Shown here piece by piece: positions 46,649-56,960 of a stretch of DNA of 64,000 bases. The notes beneath the pieces were generated by a model. It worked only from the letters and a program-made list of their open reading frames with translations. It did no database searches and was not told where the DNA came from. Numbering within the stretch: position 1 is the stretch's first letter; each line of letters opens with the position of its first letter. The position numbers were made by a program, and so were the translations under genes. This DNA comes from Maea johnstoni (Eukaryota > Annelida > Polychaeta > Spionida > Magelonidae), in contig OZ012690.1 of NCBI GenBank assembly GCA_963942565.1, positions 35,004,718-35,068,717 of the forward strand, in the 5' to 3' direction.

Positions 46649-46849
46649 AACAAGAATCCTAGAATCCATGATGATTAATTCTAGATGTACGTGTGCAAAA
46701 ATTTGCACAAATGATAAGCATTTTTGCATATTTATAGCTATTAGTGGTCGGACATTTGGTTGAAGTGAGGCTGACTCGACCCGTTTGAAATAATCGATTA
46801 ATTGACACAGAACGGCTCTGTATCAACACTCAGTAAACACTCAGTAAAC

Positions 46850-47050
46850 AAATCTATTGCGCCATATTTGGTGCATTGATTCGTCAATAGCTGCGGTACA
46901 CCACATATGTGCCTGGAATGTGCCGGCGCATACCGCAGCACAATAATGTTTAAAATCGTTTACCTTAAAATTATGGCAATGCGGCCTTAAAGCTCGAACC
47001 GAATCGATTAATTGTTTGAAATGTTTTTTGATCAAGCGATTCAAGAAATC
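46850..47050 (+). repeat. Dispersed repeat, copy related to 47815-48030
   Basis: GCGCCATATTTGGTGCATTG, GTACACCACATATGTG, GCATACCGCAGCACAATAATG and ATGTCAATG-like segments align in order with 47830-47965. The copies are old and diverged. The minus-strand open frame across this region is an accident of the repeat as far as I can see. Confidence 0.45.
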
Positions 47051-47439
47051 TCTTCGCATCTGAACCCTAATAGCTATAGGATGGTTGTTTTTTTGATTGT
47101 CCAGAGATTTTTTTAAGTTGTCAGGCTATAGGTATACTCTTTAGATTCAACTATTTGAGCTAAAATTAACATGTTTAGGATAGTTCATTGGGGTTGACAA
47201 TTGACATACTTGAGAATTTCTTAAAACTTGCCTTGGAACCCAACTGAAGAGGTTATGTTGATCATTGCTTCCAAGTTGATTGATATCCTCAGTAGGTGTG
47301 TACTTAAGGAAGTTAAGGTATACATTGCCATCACTCATGATCACTGTGACATGATCATCCACTTCTTTGTTAATTACACTTAAATACAGATTTCCTTTAG
47401 GTGCACTCTACCAGGATGGAAGCACCTGGTCTTAGCCTG

Positions 47440-48030
47440 GATTTTTCAAAAACAACCACTCTAAAATTTCTGCCCATCCACATTTAGCTACTCAGTTACT
47501 TTGAATTATTTAGCAACTGCATAAATAAGTACCCTATTGTGTCAAAAAGGGCAATTTATGCTTCAGCCATATCCTAGAAGATGGTTATTACTAGTGGTCA
47601 CTGGTCAGATGATCGAACGACAACCCAAGGAATTGTTTGTGGTGAAGCCAGCTCGACTGGTTCGACAGACATTTGACAAAATCTGTTATGCTCAAATGTC
47701 AATTTTGTCCTATATGTAAAACAACAACAAATACTTTAAGAGAATTTATATTGTTTGTCTTGTTCCCAACAGAAAACCGGGAGAAAAACATGATTTTTTT
47801 CTGTTTGTTACATGTCAGTCGCAGTACGCAATCTTTTGGTGCACCCATTATCAATATTGCAGCAGTACACCCCACCCCCATCTGTGTGTGGCATGTTCCA
47901 GCTCATGCCGAGACGCAATGTTTTAAATTGTTCGTCTTAAAAATCATGTCAATGCTGCTGGAAAAACCGACCCGAATGGGTTAATTGTGCAAAAATTCTT
48001 TCTATTAATCAATGCAATGGTAAAAATTGT
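47440..48030 (+). repeat. Dispersed repeat of unknown class (~600 bp)
   Basis: The left part (CCACATTTAGCTACTCAG, CCTATTGTGTCAAAAAGGGC, TCAGCCATATCCTAGAAG) recurs inverted at 62725-62880. The right part (GTGCACCCATTATC, GCAGTACACCCCACCC, GACGCAATGTTTTAAATTG) recurs at 46850-47050. The two halves may belong to one older element. No ends are defined. Confidence 0.45.
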
Positions 48031-48084
48031 TTTGCATTCAAACTCTAGTTATTACCCCAAAATGTCAAAATTTGTCTGCTGGGA

Positions 48085-48258
48085 CAGGGCCTGACACTTA
48101 GTTTTCAGGCTAGGGGCCCGAAAAGGTATTTTGATAAAAATAGGTGGTCAAAAACAGGATTTCTGGTTATTCTACGTAATTTTGGGCACTTAGTTTGAAA
48201 AATCTAGGAGCCCACAGCAAAATCTAGAGGCATATGCCGCTTGGAAAGTCGAACCCTG
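48085..48258 (+). mobile_element. 174-bp MITE with 5-bp target duplication, copy 1
   Basis: Inverted ends CAGGGCCTGACAC and GTCGAACCCTG. Flanks are TGGGA (48080-48084) and TGGGC (48259-48263), a 5-bp duplication with one mismatch. Internal marks GGCTAGGGGCCCGAAAAGG and GGCATATGCC are shared with the copies at 48743 and 49109. Confidence 0.75.
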
Positions 48259-48742
48259 TGGGCTAATGCCAAATATTCTAGAACATTGCTATATTTGTTG
48301 ATCGTTCTTGCCTCTGAGACGTAGCTTTCATCAGAGTTTGTTTTTCTTGCCCACTTAGTGCTGAGATTGCTAATGCAAACATTGGTCACAGTAGTACTTA
48401 ATTAGGGAAAGGATGAGGGTTCTCATTTCCAACATGTCCCAACTTGCTCTGAGCTGGGCTGCTACCGCTAGCATACAGTATATATACATTGGTATAGAGT
48501 ACATTTGACCAGTTTCATCGTGGAGTGTACTGGTTGCAAGTTGATAAAGAAATGAACTTCAGTCAAAGAGTTATGATATATTTTAATTGGATATAGCCAA
48601 AGGTGACGTTGGATTATTTTTGAGGCAAGATGGCTCTTCAGTAATTTCTCATGCTGATGAACAATGGTAAGACTCATTTTATTGGTTTGGTTATAAGTTG
48701 CGAGGTTCATGAATTACTAATCATGTTGATGAAATGAAATGC

Positions 48743-48920
48743 CAGGGTTCAACTTTCACAGGGGCCCGGGGGCATATGCCCCTAGATGCTGTGGGCCCCT
48801 AGATTTTTCAGTCTAGGGGCCCAAAATAGTATAAAAAATAACCAGAGATCCAGTTTTTGACCACTAATTTTAATGGAAAGACCTCGGGCCCCTAGCCTGA
48901 AATCTAAGTGTCAGACCCTG
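48743..48920 (-). mobile_element. 178-bp MITE with 5-bp target duplication, copy 2
   Basis: Same family, opposite orientation: starts CAGGGTTCAACTTTC, ends GTGTCAGACCCTG. A perfect AATGC duplication flanks it (48738-48742 and 48921-48925). Confidence 0.85.
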
Positions 48921-49108
48921 AATGCAATCATGTAAGGTATTGACTGTGATGTACCAGATGAAATATAATTTTATATTTTATATTCAAAACATTTTCCTTA
49001 CATTGAATTATCATTTCGTAAAAATCCGTTCAGAAACTTCTTCATTCCTGCCTTTAGAATATATACTTTAGTGTTCTGCATTTGAAATGAGGATGTCTGA
49101 GGGTTGTT

Positions 49109-49292
49109 CAGGGTTCGACTTTCCCAGGGGCCCAGTGGCATATGCCCCTAGATTTTGCTGTGGGCCCTTAGATTTTTCAGACTATGGGCCCGAAATAGTA
49201 TATATAATAATGCAGAAATCCTGTTTTTGACCGATTAATTCATCAAAAGACCTTTTCGGGCCCCTAGCCTGAAATCTTAGTGTCAGACCCTG
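49109..49292 (-). mobile_element. 184-bp MITE with 5-bp target duplication, copy 3
   Basis: Starts CAGGGTTCGACTTTCCC, ends GTGTCAGACCCTG. A perfect TTGTT duplication flanks it (49104-49108 and 49293-49297). CAGGG termini are common in hAT-like elements, but these usually make 8-bp duplications; the 5-bp length is consistent across all three copies. Confidence 0.85.
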
Positions 49293-49499
49293 TTGTTAGT
49301 CCAACCTTTGCGGTACATAGCGACCACCATCACAGACCACTGAACATCTATCACTATCAGGCAGCTACTTGTAATAGCAGTTAGAGAGATATGGCCTATT
49401 AGGCATCTTGACCAACTTCCTTTTGGAAGATAAGCATTATTGGTAATCATTGCCTGACTTTGAGTAACTGATCTCTGATACTTCCTCTCCTTAACCTGT

Positions 49500-49705
49500 T
49501 CACCGCCAAAACTATCCTGACTTATCTTGTAATATCTATGAGACCAGGGGATTGTTCTCTAAATATTTACAGGAAATATGTTTAACAGAATCATACCTAC
49601 AGATCTCCTTCAAATATTTTTCAAATTTCTGATCAGTTAGAAAGTTATTTACAAAACTATCATAGATCAAGACGACAATTGTCAAGGAGATCTCCAATTG
49701 GTCAA
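49500..49705 (+). mobile_element. TTAA MITE, family B (right end decayed)
   Basis: TTAACCTGTTCACCGCC near 49493 opens the copy. The core is TATTTACAGGAAATATG, ATCTCCTTCAAATATTTTTC and GACGACAATTGTCAAGGAG. The right CATGAATGGG end is not present. Confidence 0.55.
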
Positions 49706-50192
49706 ACCATAAATCACCTAATGCTCTGCTCTGTTTTGGTTCTTGGCGCAGGAAGTGTCTAAGCCTTATCACAGATACCAGCTTCCCTGTGCAAGGTGGA
49801 CTTACATATTTAGTGGCGCGATAATGAGAAATGTGAAGCTGAGCTGGGGACATATGATGCTTTGTTTGTGTCTTGTTGATGTTGAGGCTGTGGAGAGGTG
49901 TTTCTTTTCTTGGAATAAATTGGAAGGTTACATAATATGTATGTGCTTCCTCAGGATAAGTTTAGAACTTTCTGGAAGTGATAAACAATATATGCTAATA
50001 ATGATTATGAAAAAAATCAGGAGCAAACTATTTCAAGTTCGTGAGAAAAATAATTACTATTTTTTGGACGTGATTTGCAGTATGTAATATTATAGGTTAA
50101 ATGAAAGCGCAATCTAGATTTGCATAAGGATAGTCTTGAGAATAGATTTATCCTACTTTTTAGCGATACTAATGATTTAAGTGTATACACAT

Positions 50193-50435
50193 CAGGGCTC
50201 GACAGCCCCCATAAGGACCAAGTAGTCTGACGGGGCTACCTGAACCCAAAATCAGGTAGTCCCGCCAGCATTTTGGGTAGCCCCGCTACCATTTTGTAGC
50301 ATTTTAATGGGGAACTGCCTCCTGATTCAGGTAGTCCAGCGGGACTACCTGAATCCAACTCAAGGTAGCCCGACAGGGCCGTTTGTGGAAGTCAGATCTC
50401 CCAGGAGATGGGACTATGCTGTTTGTCGAGCGCTG
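50193..50435. mobile_element. 243-bp MITE with CAGGGCTCGAC ends
   Basis: Left end CAGGGCTCGACAG, right end TTTGTCGAGCGCTG. Flanks CACAT (50188-50192) and CCCAT (50436-50440) look like a 5-bp duplication with one mismatch. The interior is rich in GGTAGTCC/GGACTACC repeats of both senses, so it can fold back on itself. It probably belongs to the same superfamily as the 48-49 kb MITEs, but a different family. Confidence 0.6.
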
Positions 50436-50469
50436 CCCATTGTTTAGGAAACCTTGATCAATATGCTAG

Positions 50470-52275
50470 AACCAGATAAGTAATGCACACCTCTCTCAGT
50501 GGACATGTACTCATGGAATTGAGGTCCTTTATTAAGGCCTAGTAGCTAGGCTATGGATAATGTAGTGTAGGATGATTGACAGAACTTTGGGTGTGCTGTA
50601 AATGTGCTTGCTGCGCATGGTCACACTTAACGCATACCTCTCTCAGTTGACATACACTCCTGAAGGTATGAGGTCCCTTATAATATTACGGCCTGGTAGT
50701 TAGGCTATGGATAAGGTAGTGTTGTAGTATGATTGACAGTTGGGTGTGCTGTGAATGTGCTAGCTGCGCAGGGTCACACTTATCGCATATCTCTCTCAGT
50801 GGACATGCTCTTCTGAAGGCATAATGTCGTTTATTAAGGCCTAGTAGCTAGGCTATGGATAAGATAGTGTAGTAGGATGATTAACAGTTGGGTGTGCTGT
50901 GAATGTGCTAGCTGCGCAGGGTTGCACTTAATGCATACCTCTCTCAGTGGACATGCACCCCTGTAGGGCATGAGGTCCTTTATTAAGGCCTAGTAGCTAG
51001 GCTACAGATATAGGTAGTGTAGGGTGATTGACAGTTGGGTGTGCTGTGAATGTGCTAGCTGTGCAGGGTCACACTTAACGCATACCTCTCTCAGTGGACA
51101 TGCACCCCTGAAGCCGAAGGCATGAGGTCAGGCTATGGATAAGGTAGCTTGAAGGATGATCGGCAGTTGGGTGTGCTGTGAATGTGCTAGCTGCGTAGGG
51201 TCACACTTTACGCATACCTCTCTCAGTGGACATGCACCCCTGAAGGCATGGGGTCCTTTATTAAGGCCTAGTAGCTAGGCTATGGATAAGGTAGTGTAGG
51301 GTGATTGACAGTTGGGTGTGCTGTGAATGTGCTAGCTGTGCAGGGTCGCACTTTACGCATACCTCTCTCAGTGGACATGCACTCCTGAAGGCATGAGGTC
51401 CTTTATTAAGGCCTAGTAGCTAGGCTATGGATAAGGTAGTGTAGGGTGATTGACAGTTGGGTGTGCTGTGAATGTGCTAGCTGCGCAGGATCACACTTAA
51501 CGCATACCTCTCTCAGTGGACATGCACCCCTGGAGGATTGAGGTCCTTTATTAAGGCCTAGTAGCTAGGCTATGGATGAGGTAGTGTAGGGTGATTGACA
51601 GTTGGGTGTGCTGTGAATGTGCTAGCTGTGCAGGGTCACACTTAACGCATACATCTCTCAGTGGACATGCACCCCTGAAGGCATGAGGTACTTTATTAAG
51701 GCCTAGTAGCTAGGCTATGGATAAGGTAGCTTGTAGGGTGATTGGCAGTTGTGCTGTAAATGTGCTAGCTGCGCAGGGTCACACTTAACGCATACCTCTC
51801 TCAGTGGACATGCACTCCTGAAGGCATGAGGTACTTTATTAAGGCCTAGTAGCTAGGCTATGGATAAGGTAGCTTGAAGGATGATTGGCAGTTGGGTGTG
51901 CTGTGAATGTGCTAGCTGTGCAGGGTCGCACTTTACGCATACCTCTCTCAGTGGACATGCATTCCTGAAGGCATGAGGTCCTTTATTAAGGCCTAGTAGC
52001 TAGGCTATGGATAAGGTAGTGTAGGGTGATTGACAGTTGGGTGTGCTGTGAATGTGCTAGCTGTGCAGGATCACACTTAACGCATACCTCTCTCAGTGGA
52101 CATGCACCCCTGGAGGATTGAGGTCCTTTATTAAGGCCTAGTAGCTAGGCTATGGATGAGGTAGTGTAGGGTGATTGACAGTTGGGTGTGCTGTGAGTGT
52201 GCTAGCTGCGCAGGGTCACACTTAACGCATACCTCTCTCAGTGGACATGCACCCCTGAAGGCATGAGGTCCCTGG
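50470..52275. repeat. 146-bp tandem array, 13 copies, with 580-bp higher-order period
   Basis: The motif CTCTCTCAGTGGACATG marks 13 units at about 50492, 50638, 50791, 50939, 51087, 51218, 51362, 51508, 51653, 51795, 51941, 52088 and 52233. Typical spacing is 142-148 bp; unit 5 is shortened by an internal deletion. Unit landmarks: GGCCTAGTAGCTAGGCTATGG, GGGTGATTGACAGTTGGG, GAATGTGCTAGCTG. Variant-bearing units 7-8 reappear as units 11-12 exactly 580 bp later (GTCGCACTTTACGC at 51346 and 51926; CCTGGAGGATTGAGG at 51529 and 52109). No coding or element ends. Confidence 0.95.
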
Positions 52276-53436
52276 ACCCTCCCCTGTACACACCTGCATT
52301 CAATTTGTACTGTCCTAGGGGGGATGGGAGGGAAATTGTTTTTCAAACGCCCTGTCAGAAAAGCCGAGGGAAACCTGAGCATCCTGTGTGGCATTATTAA
52401 GATTTATTAGCCCTCTTCATTTCTGTAGGGGTTTGTTTAGAAGGCTTGCTCCCCAAGTGCTAATACAAGGAATGTGCTTTCTACCAATAACAGGCAGAAA
52501 TCACATTGAAAAAAAAACATTCTCAAAGGCTATCCCCAATGGGCGTTGAGAATGGTGTTTGGTTCCATATATGGATAAAATAACCATATTTGGATCAACC
52601 AAGGAACCATCACATGCAGAATGCATCATCATCATCAACCATCAAGGTTGCCTTTGATGATATGCTTGTGTGGTAATCATTCTTTTACTTTTTACATTGT
52701 CTCTCAGATATCCTACAAATTGAGAACATCAAACATTGTTTAGGGACCTTAGCATAAATTCTTAGGTTCAGTCACTCTAAGAGAAAGGCTTGCTTAGCTT
52801 GGTACGTGTTGTGTATGCCAGGAATGATTGCATTGCTGAAATTTGTATTGTTTAAGCGCTTCATACACCACTCTCATAAGTTAAGCATTTGTGTAGTTTT
52901 GTAGAAGAATGTGCAACCACAAGAATCCTCACTGTAAATAGCAGGCTGTGTAAGTGGCAATAACTCTGTTATGTGGACAAAGGATTTGAGTGAGGTATGC
53001 TGGGTATTCTGACAACGCTTCAGCAACATGTTTTTCCCTGCAACACTAAGCACTTAAACGTTGCAGCACCCATTCCTGCTATGACAATAAATCCCTTTTA
53101 ATCCCATCACTGTTTAGTCTTCGCTGCTGTAATGAAACTGCTCATTCTACTTAAACAGGGCAGGTATATTAACTTGGGTGACAGCTAGGAACTCTGCTGA
53201 ACATCATTGGTAACATATGTATGTCATTTACCCATCATCTTAAGAACTCTTAAGTAGTCCAAGCTATATTTCGAAAAGGAAGGTTGTCTTATAAAGGAAT
53301 TTTGCATCTTTCCATTTGAAAGGTATAAGAAAGGTTTGTTTAATTGTTTGAAGAGTCCAGTCCCTTTTGGGAGTAACCTAATCTCATTGACAAAAGGCCC
53401 CCATGATTGTTGTATCATGGAATTGCATTATGAGTA

Positions 53437-53706
53437 AGAATTCAGTATTCTCTATAGTGTAAAAAGTGCTCCTTGTGAATTTGTTATTTAACTCAGTTCA
53501 CCTTAATCTGCCGATTCTCAGAAAAGAATTCAGTATTCTCTATAGTGTAAAAAGTGCTCCTCATGAACTTGTTATTCAACTCAGTTCACCTTAATCTGGC
53601 GAGTCTCAGAAAAGAATTGAACAGTATTCTCTTAAAGTGTAAAAAGTGCTCCTCATGAATTTGTTATTCAACTCAGTTCACCTTAATCTGGCTATTCTGA
53701 GAAAAA
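53437..53706. repeat. 88-bp tandem repeat, three copies
   Basis: AGAATTCAGTATTCTCTATAG starts at 53437 and 53525, and AGAATTGAACAGTATTCTC at 53613. Each continues AAAAAGTGCTCCT and CAGTTCACCTTAATCTG. Spacing is 88 bp. Confidence 0.9.
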
Positions 53707-54119
53707 GATTTAGCTGCAGCACAGCCCAGTGGGCACCTGATCTCCTGGTCCAAATAGAGAGATAGGGAGCTGCAGCATAAATTGGATTTGAAACAGCGTT
53801 GAAAAGAATTTACTCCATTCCAGTATTATCATGATTGATGGTTGGGATGTCAGTTTTGGGGCTTGTTTGTCATAGGGAGGCAGTTCTCATTACTGCATAA
53901 ACAGGAGAATCCATGTCTCACCACTCACTCCTCTAATCAGTTCCTGATGCCACGCTGATGCTGGCGGGACAGCGAGCAGGCCAATCACGCACACATGGCG
54001 TAGTAATCTCAAAAATACTACTCTACTACTACTATTGGTCTACTACCTTTCTGTATAGCTACCCTCCATCAGGGTCCACTGCTGTCGGGACAGCGCGCAG
54101 GCCAATCATGCACACATGG

Positions 54120-55714
54120 CAGGGTTGGCAGTTTCTTCCGAGGGGCGGTTTCTTCCATGGAAAAATCCGGTTTCTTCCGTCCTGGAAGAAATATGTTTCT
54201 TCCATTTCTTCCAATGTTTTGGAAGAAACCTATCTCTTCCAGTTTTCTTTGAATTTTTCTTATAGATGATAAGGAATAGTATGATAGCAAATGAGCAGCA
54301 CTTAAATAGAAAACAATGAGGAATCTTAAATCCCTCAAATTGACATGTTAGTAATACATGCCTTATGGTATGATAAGCATGGTTTCCATGTACTCAACTA
54401 AATAAGGTATGTCTGAATAAAATAAAGTAGCTTAAACCACTCAAACTAGCTACTGTCACACCACATATGGTTTCCACCTGTACTCATACATGAGAGATTA
54501 GCAGCATTAACCCTGTAACCTGGTGGAAGGGCCTGAAGTATGCTGCTTTGCCAGAAGGACTAGTCGAATTTATGATACAGCTGCACTCTGCTTGTGCATC
54601 ATCTGCATCCATTGAGAGAATCTTTTCATCATTTGGACTCATCCACAACAAGATCCGCAACCGTCTTGGGGTAGAAAAAGCAGCCAAACTTGTTTTCTGC
54701 TATAGGATGTTAAGGGGAAAGGAGGACCTGGATTATTAGTTAACCCTATGTAGGTCAAGTGTAAATGCCTCTAATTGTATAGTTAATCCCATTGAATTGC
54801 TATTAGAAAGGATCTGACTACATAGCTTAACTGCTTCTTTTCAACATCCATAGTTAATGTGAACCCTGTGTATATAATGGACCAGCAACCTGGATATGAA
54901 ACTAATCCAATGTTAATGTCTTAACTCAAGTTATAAAGAAACAGTTTGTCATTAGACAGAGATAGCTGAACAGTAATCAGCATCAATCAACAGATTAGCA
55001 CCAGGAGTACACATATTGTGTGGAAAACTAGAACATTACTTATTGTATGAGTGTTTGCTAAACACAAGAGTAAGAATAACTTTCAACTAAATATTTCTCA
55101 AATGTTGCATTGTTCTTAAGATATTTCTATAAGAGTCAGGCCAGGTGTATGATTCACATGTGAATGGGTTAAGAGGATGTTTTCTGACTTTTGCACCCGT
55201 TTGTGTATGGTTAACTACTGGAAATATGTGTCTCAAAATATTGCTTTGCTATCAAGATATTTCTATTTAGTACAGGTGTATGACACTCATGTTAATGAGT
55301 TAAGAGGATGTTATCTCTCTGTTTTCTTACTAAATAACTTTGTATGGTTAACTTAAATCAGTATATCTATATAAGGTTAAACTAGTATGTAAAGGGTCAT
55401 GTATGTGCAAGGTATCTATCAGATAAAACAAATTTACAAGGGCAAATTTACAAGGGTTAAACTTAAGTGTGACAGGAATTGATGTAATATATTGTAAGAT
55501 TATAATGGCATATATATAAACTATTCTACCTCAGATCTTTTTGTTTGTTATTATCTGCCCATTAATGTTATTCATAACCCATAGCTTTTTCAAATCTTAT
55601 CATAGATCCCATTCTTCCATTTCTTCCGGAAGAAAGTGGAAAAATCCGGAAGAAACCATGTTTCTTCCGTTGTCCTGGAAGAAATAAGTTTCTTCCGGAA
55701 GAAACCCAACCCTG
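54120..55714 (+). mobile_element. hAT-superfamily DNA transposon remnant, 1595 bp
   Basis: Terminal repeats CAGGGTTGGCAGTTTCTTCC and (right end) GGAAGAAACCCAACCCTG, with a perfect 8-bp target duplication ACACATGG at 54112-54119 and 55715-55722. The subterminal regions are dense in GTTTCTTCC/GGAAGAAAC motifs (54150-54245 and 55615-55705). An 8-bp duplication, CAGGG ends and the transposase C-terminus inside all identify hAT. At 1.6 kb it is internally deleted relative to autonomous hATs (usually 2.5-5 kb). The inner right part includes a partly duplicated family C-like segment near 55075-55325. Confidence 0.9.
54494..54739 (+). pseudogene. hAT transposase C-terminal fragment (dimerisation domain)
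   Basis: An open frame ending at the TAG at 54737-54739 encodes about 81 residues. NPVTWWKGLKYAALPEG is followed about 15 residues later by SASIERIFSSFGLIHNKIRN. The W-W-K motif and the S-A-S-x-E-R-x-F-S-x-x-G signature are those of the hAT C-terminal dimerisation domain, with the trailing R-N-R-L also typical. A stop at 54491-54493 precedes the fragment, and the N-terminal zinc finger and catalytic core are absent, so the gene cannot make an active transposase. It lies inside the element at 54120-55714 and in its orientation. Confidence 0.85.
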
Positions 55715-56653
55715 ACACATGGCGTAGTCATCTCAAAAATACTACTCTACTACTACTACTACTGGTCTACTACCTTTCAGTATAGCTACCCTCCATCAGG
55801 GTTTACTGATGGCGGGACAGCGAGCAGGCCAATCAGGCATACATGGCGTAGTAATCTCCAAAATACTACTCTTCTACTACTACTAGTGGATTACTACCTT
55901 AGTACCTTTCCGCATACCTACCCTCCCTTGGGATCAGCTGCAGGCAGCGAGCAGGCCAATCACGCACATATGACGTTGTAATCTCCAAAATACTGCTACT
56001 ACTAATCTATAACCCTTCACACCTACCCCCCATAAGGGTTAGGCATACTGTCAGGCCACCCACACGCATGGTGTAGTAATCTCAAAAAGAATTGTCATAT
56101 CTTCTCTACATAAAGGTAAAAGAAAGCTGTTGGGATAACCAAAATACCACTCCACAACCACTCCTTTGTTAATCCTTCCTAAAATTAGGAGAAATATTAT
56201 TGGGTTTGGGTGTATAAAATGTATATATATTAGGAAATTGCAATTATCATTTAGGATTGTCTATGCTTTCAGTTTGAAATGAAATTTTAAAATATTTGCT
56301 AGAAAGTACATATTAAGTTAATTTTGACACGAGTATTTGGATGCTCCTATATTTATTTTACAATGGCCTGGGTATCCAAATGACACCCCACTGGCTAAGG
56401 CCCTGATATATTGTTCTTGAGACTTCATTGTCAAGGACTTTCCTCCACTGTGATTACCTCAATTAGAGCTTTTTGGGTCTGGCAGCCCTGGGCCGGTCTC
56501 GGTCACCTCCCATCCCAGAGCGCGCCTGACATATCAGCATGAGTTATGACGGTCTAGGCGACATTCATGTTCTTTATGGTCCTCAGAGCCCCTCACCCAC
56601 AGTTGACATGGCCATCACAGCTTCTCAGGGTTATGAGCAGAACAAACCAGTTC

Positions 56654-56960
56654 ACTCCCACCCGGCTGCTCAAAACAAACTTAATGATTAGTCTACCCTC
56701 TGTGAGTTCTATCACTGCTCACCAGGTGGCCACCGTGAGATAACTCCCAACCAGCTGCTCAAAACCAACTAAATGGTGGGTTTACCCTCTGTTAGTTCTA
56801 TAACTGCTCACCAGGTGGCCACTGAGAGATATCTCCTACGGAGTTGCTCGAATCGATCCAAAGATGTGTCTACCCTTGGTTGATTCTCACTTAGTCACTA
56901 GGTGGCCTTCTTAAAGTCACTCCCACTCAGCTGCTCAGGGCTAGCAAACCCTTGTCACTC
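56654..56960. repeat. 88-bp tandem repeat, about 3.5 copies
   Basis: ACTCCCA(C/A)CC(G/A)GCTGCTCA-type starts at 56654, 56743, 56831 (diverged) and 56919. Also shared are CTACCCT(C/T)(T/G)(G/T) and CACCAGGTGGCCAC. Spacing is 89, 88 and 88 bp. Confidence 0.85.

Larger units (their letters stand above)
53955..56095. repeat. ~122-bp tandem array, about five copies, split by a transposon
   Basis: Units carry GGGACAGCG(A/C)GCAGGCCAATCA, ACACATGGCGTAGTAATCTC, a CTACTACT run and GCTACCCTCCATCAGGG. Copies start near 53961, 54081, 55808, 55935 and (diverged) 56041. Removing the 1603 bp of transposon plus one target copy brings the second and third units to about 124-bp spacing, so the array existed before the insertion. 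Confidence 0.9.

Noticed and set aside
46841-47059. 72-codon minus-strand frame with Cys/His residues
   Set aside because: It lies in a dispersed repeat whose other copy does not keep the frame, and it matches no zinc-finger pattern.
48085-49292. Classical hAT MITEs
   Set aside because: The CAGGG ends suggested hAT, but all three copies show 5-bp rather than 8-bp duplications, so I left the superfamily open.
49743-50087. 114-codon plus-strand frame preceded by an acceptor-like GGCGCAG
   Set aside because: Considered as a second exon for the putative divergent gene at 44215. The translation matches no family I know and lacks a good donor, so I did not call it.
50470-52275. CRISPR-like array
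   Set aside because: The units are whole 146-bp tandem repeats without variable spacers, in an animal genome.
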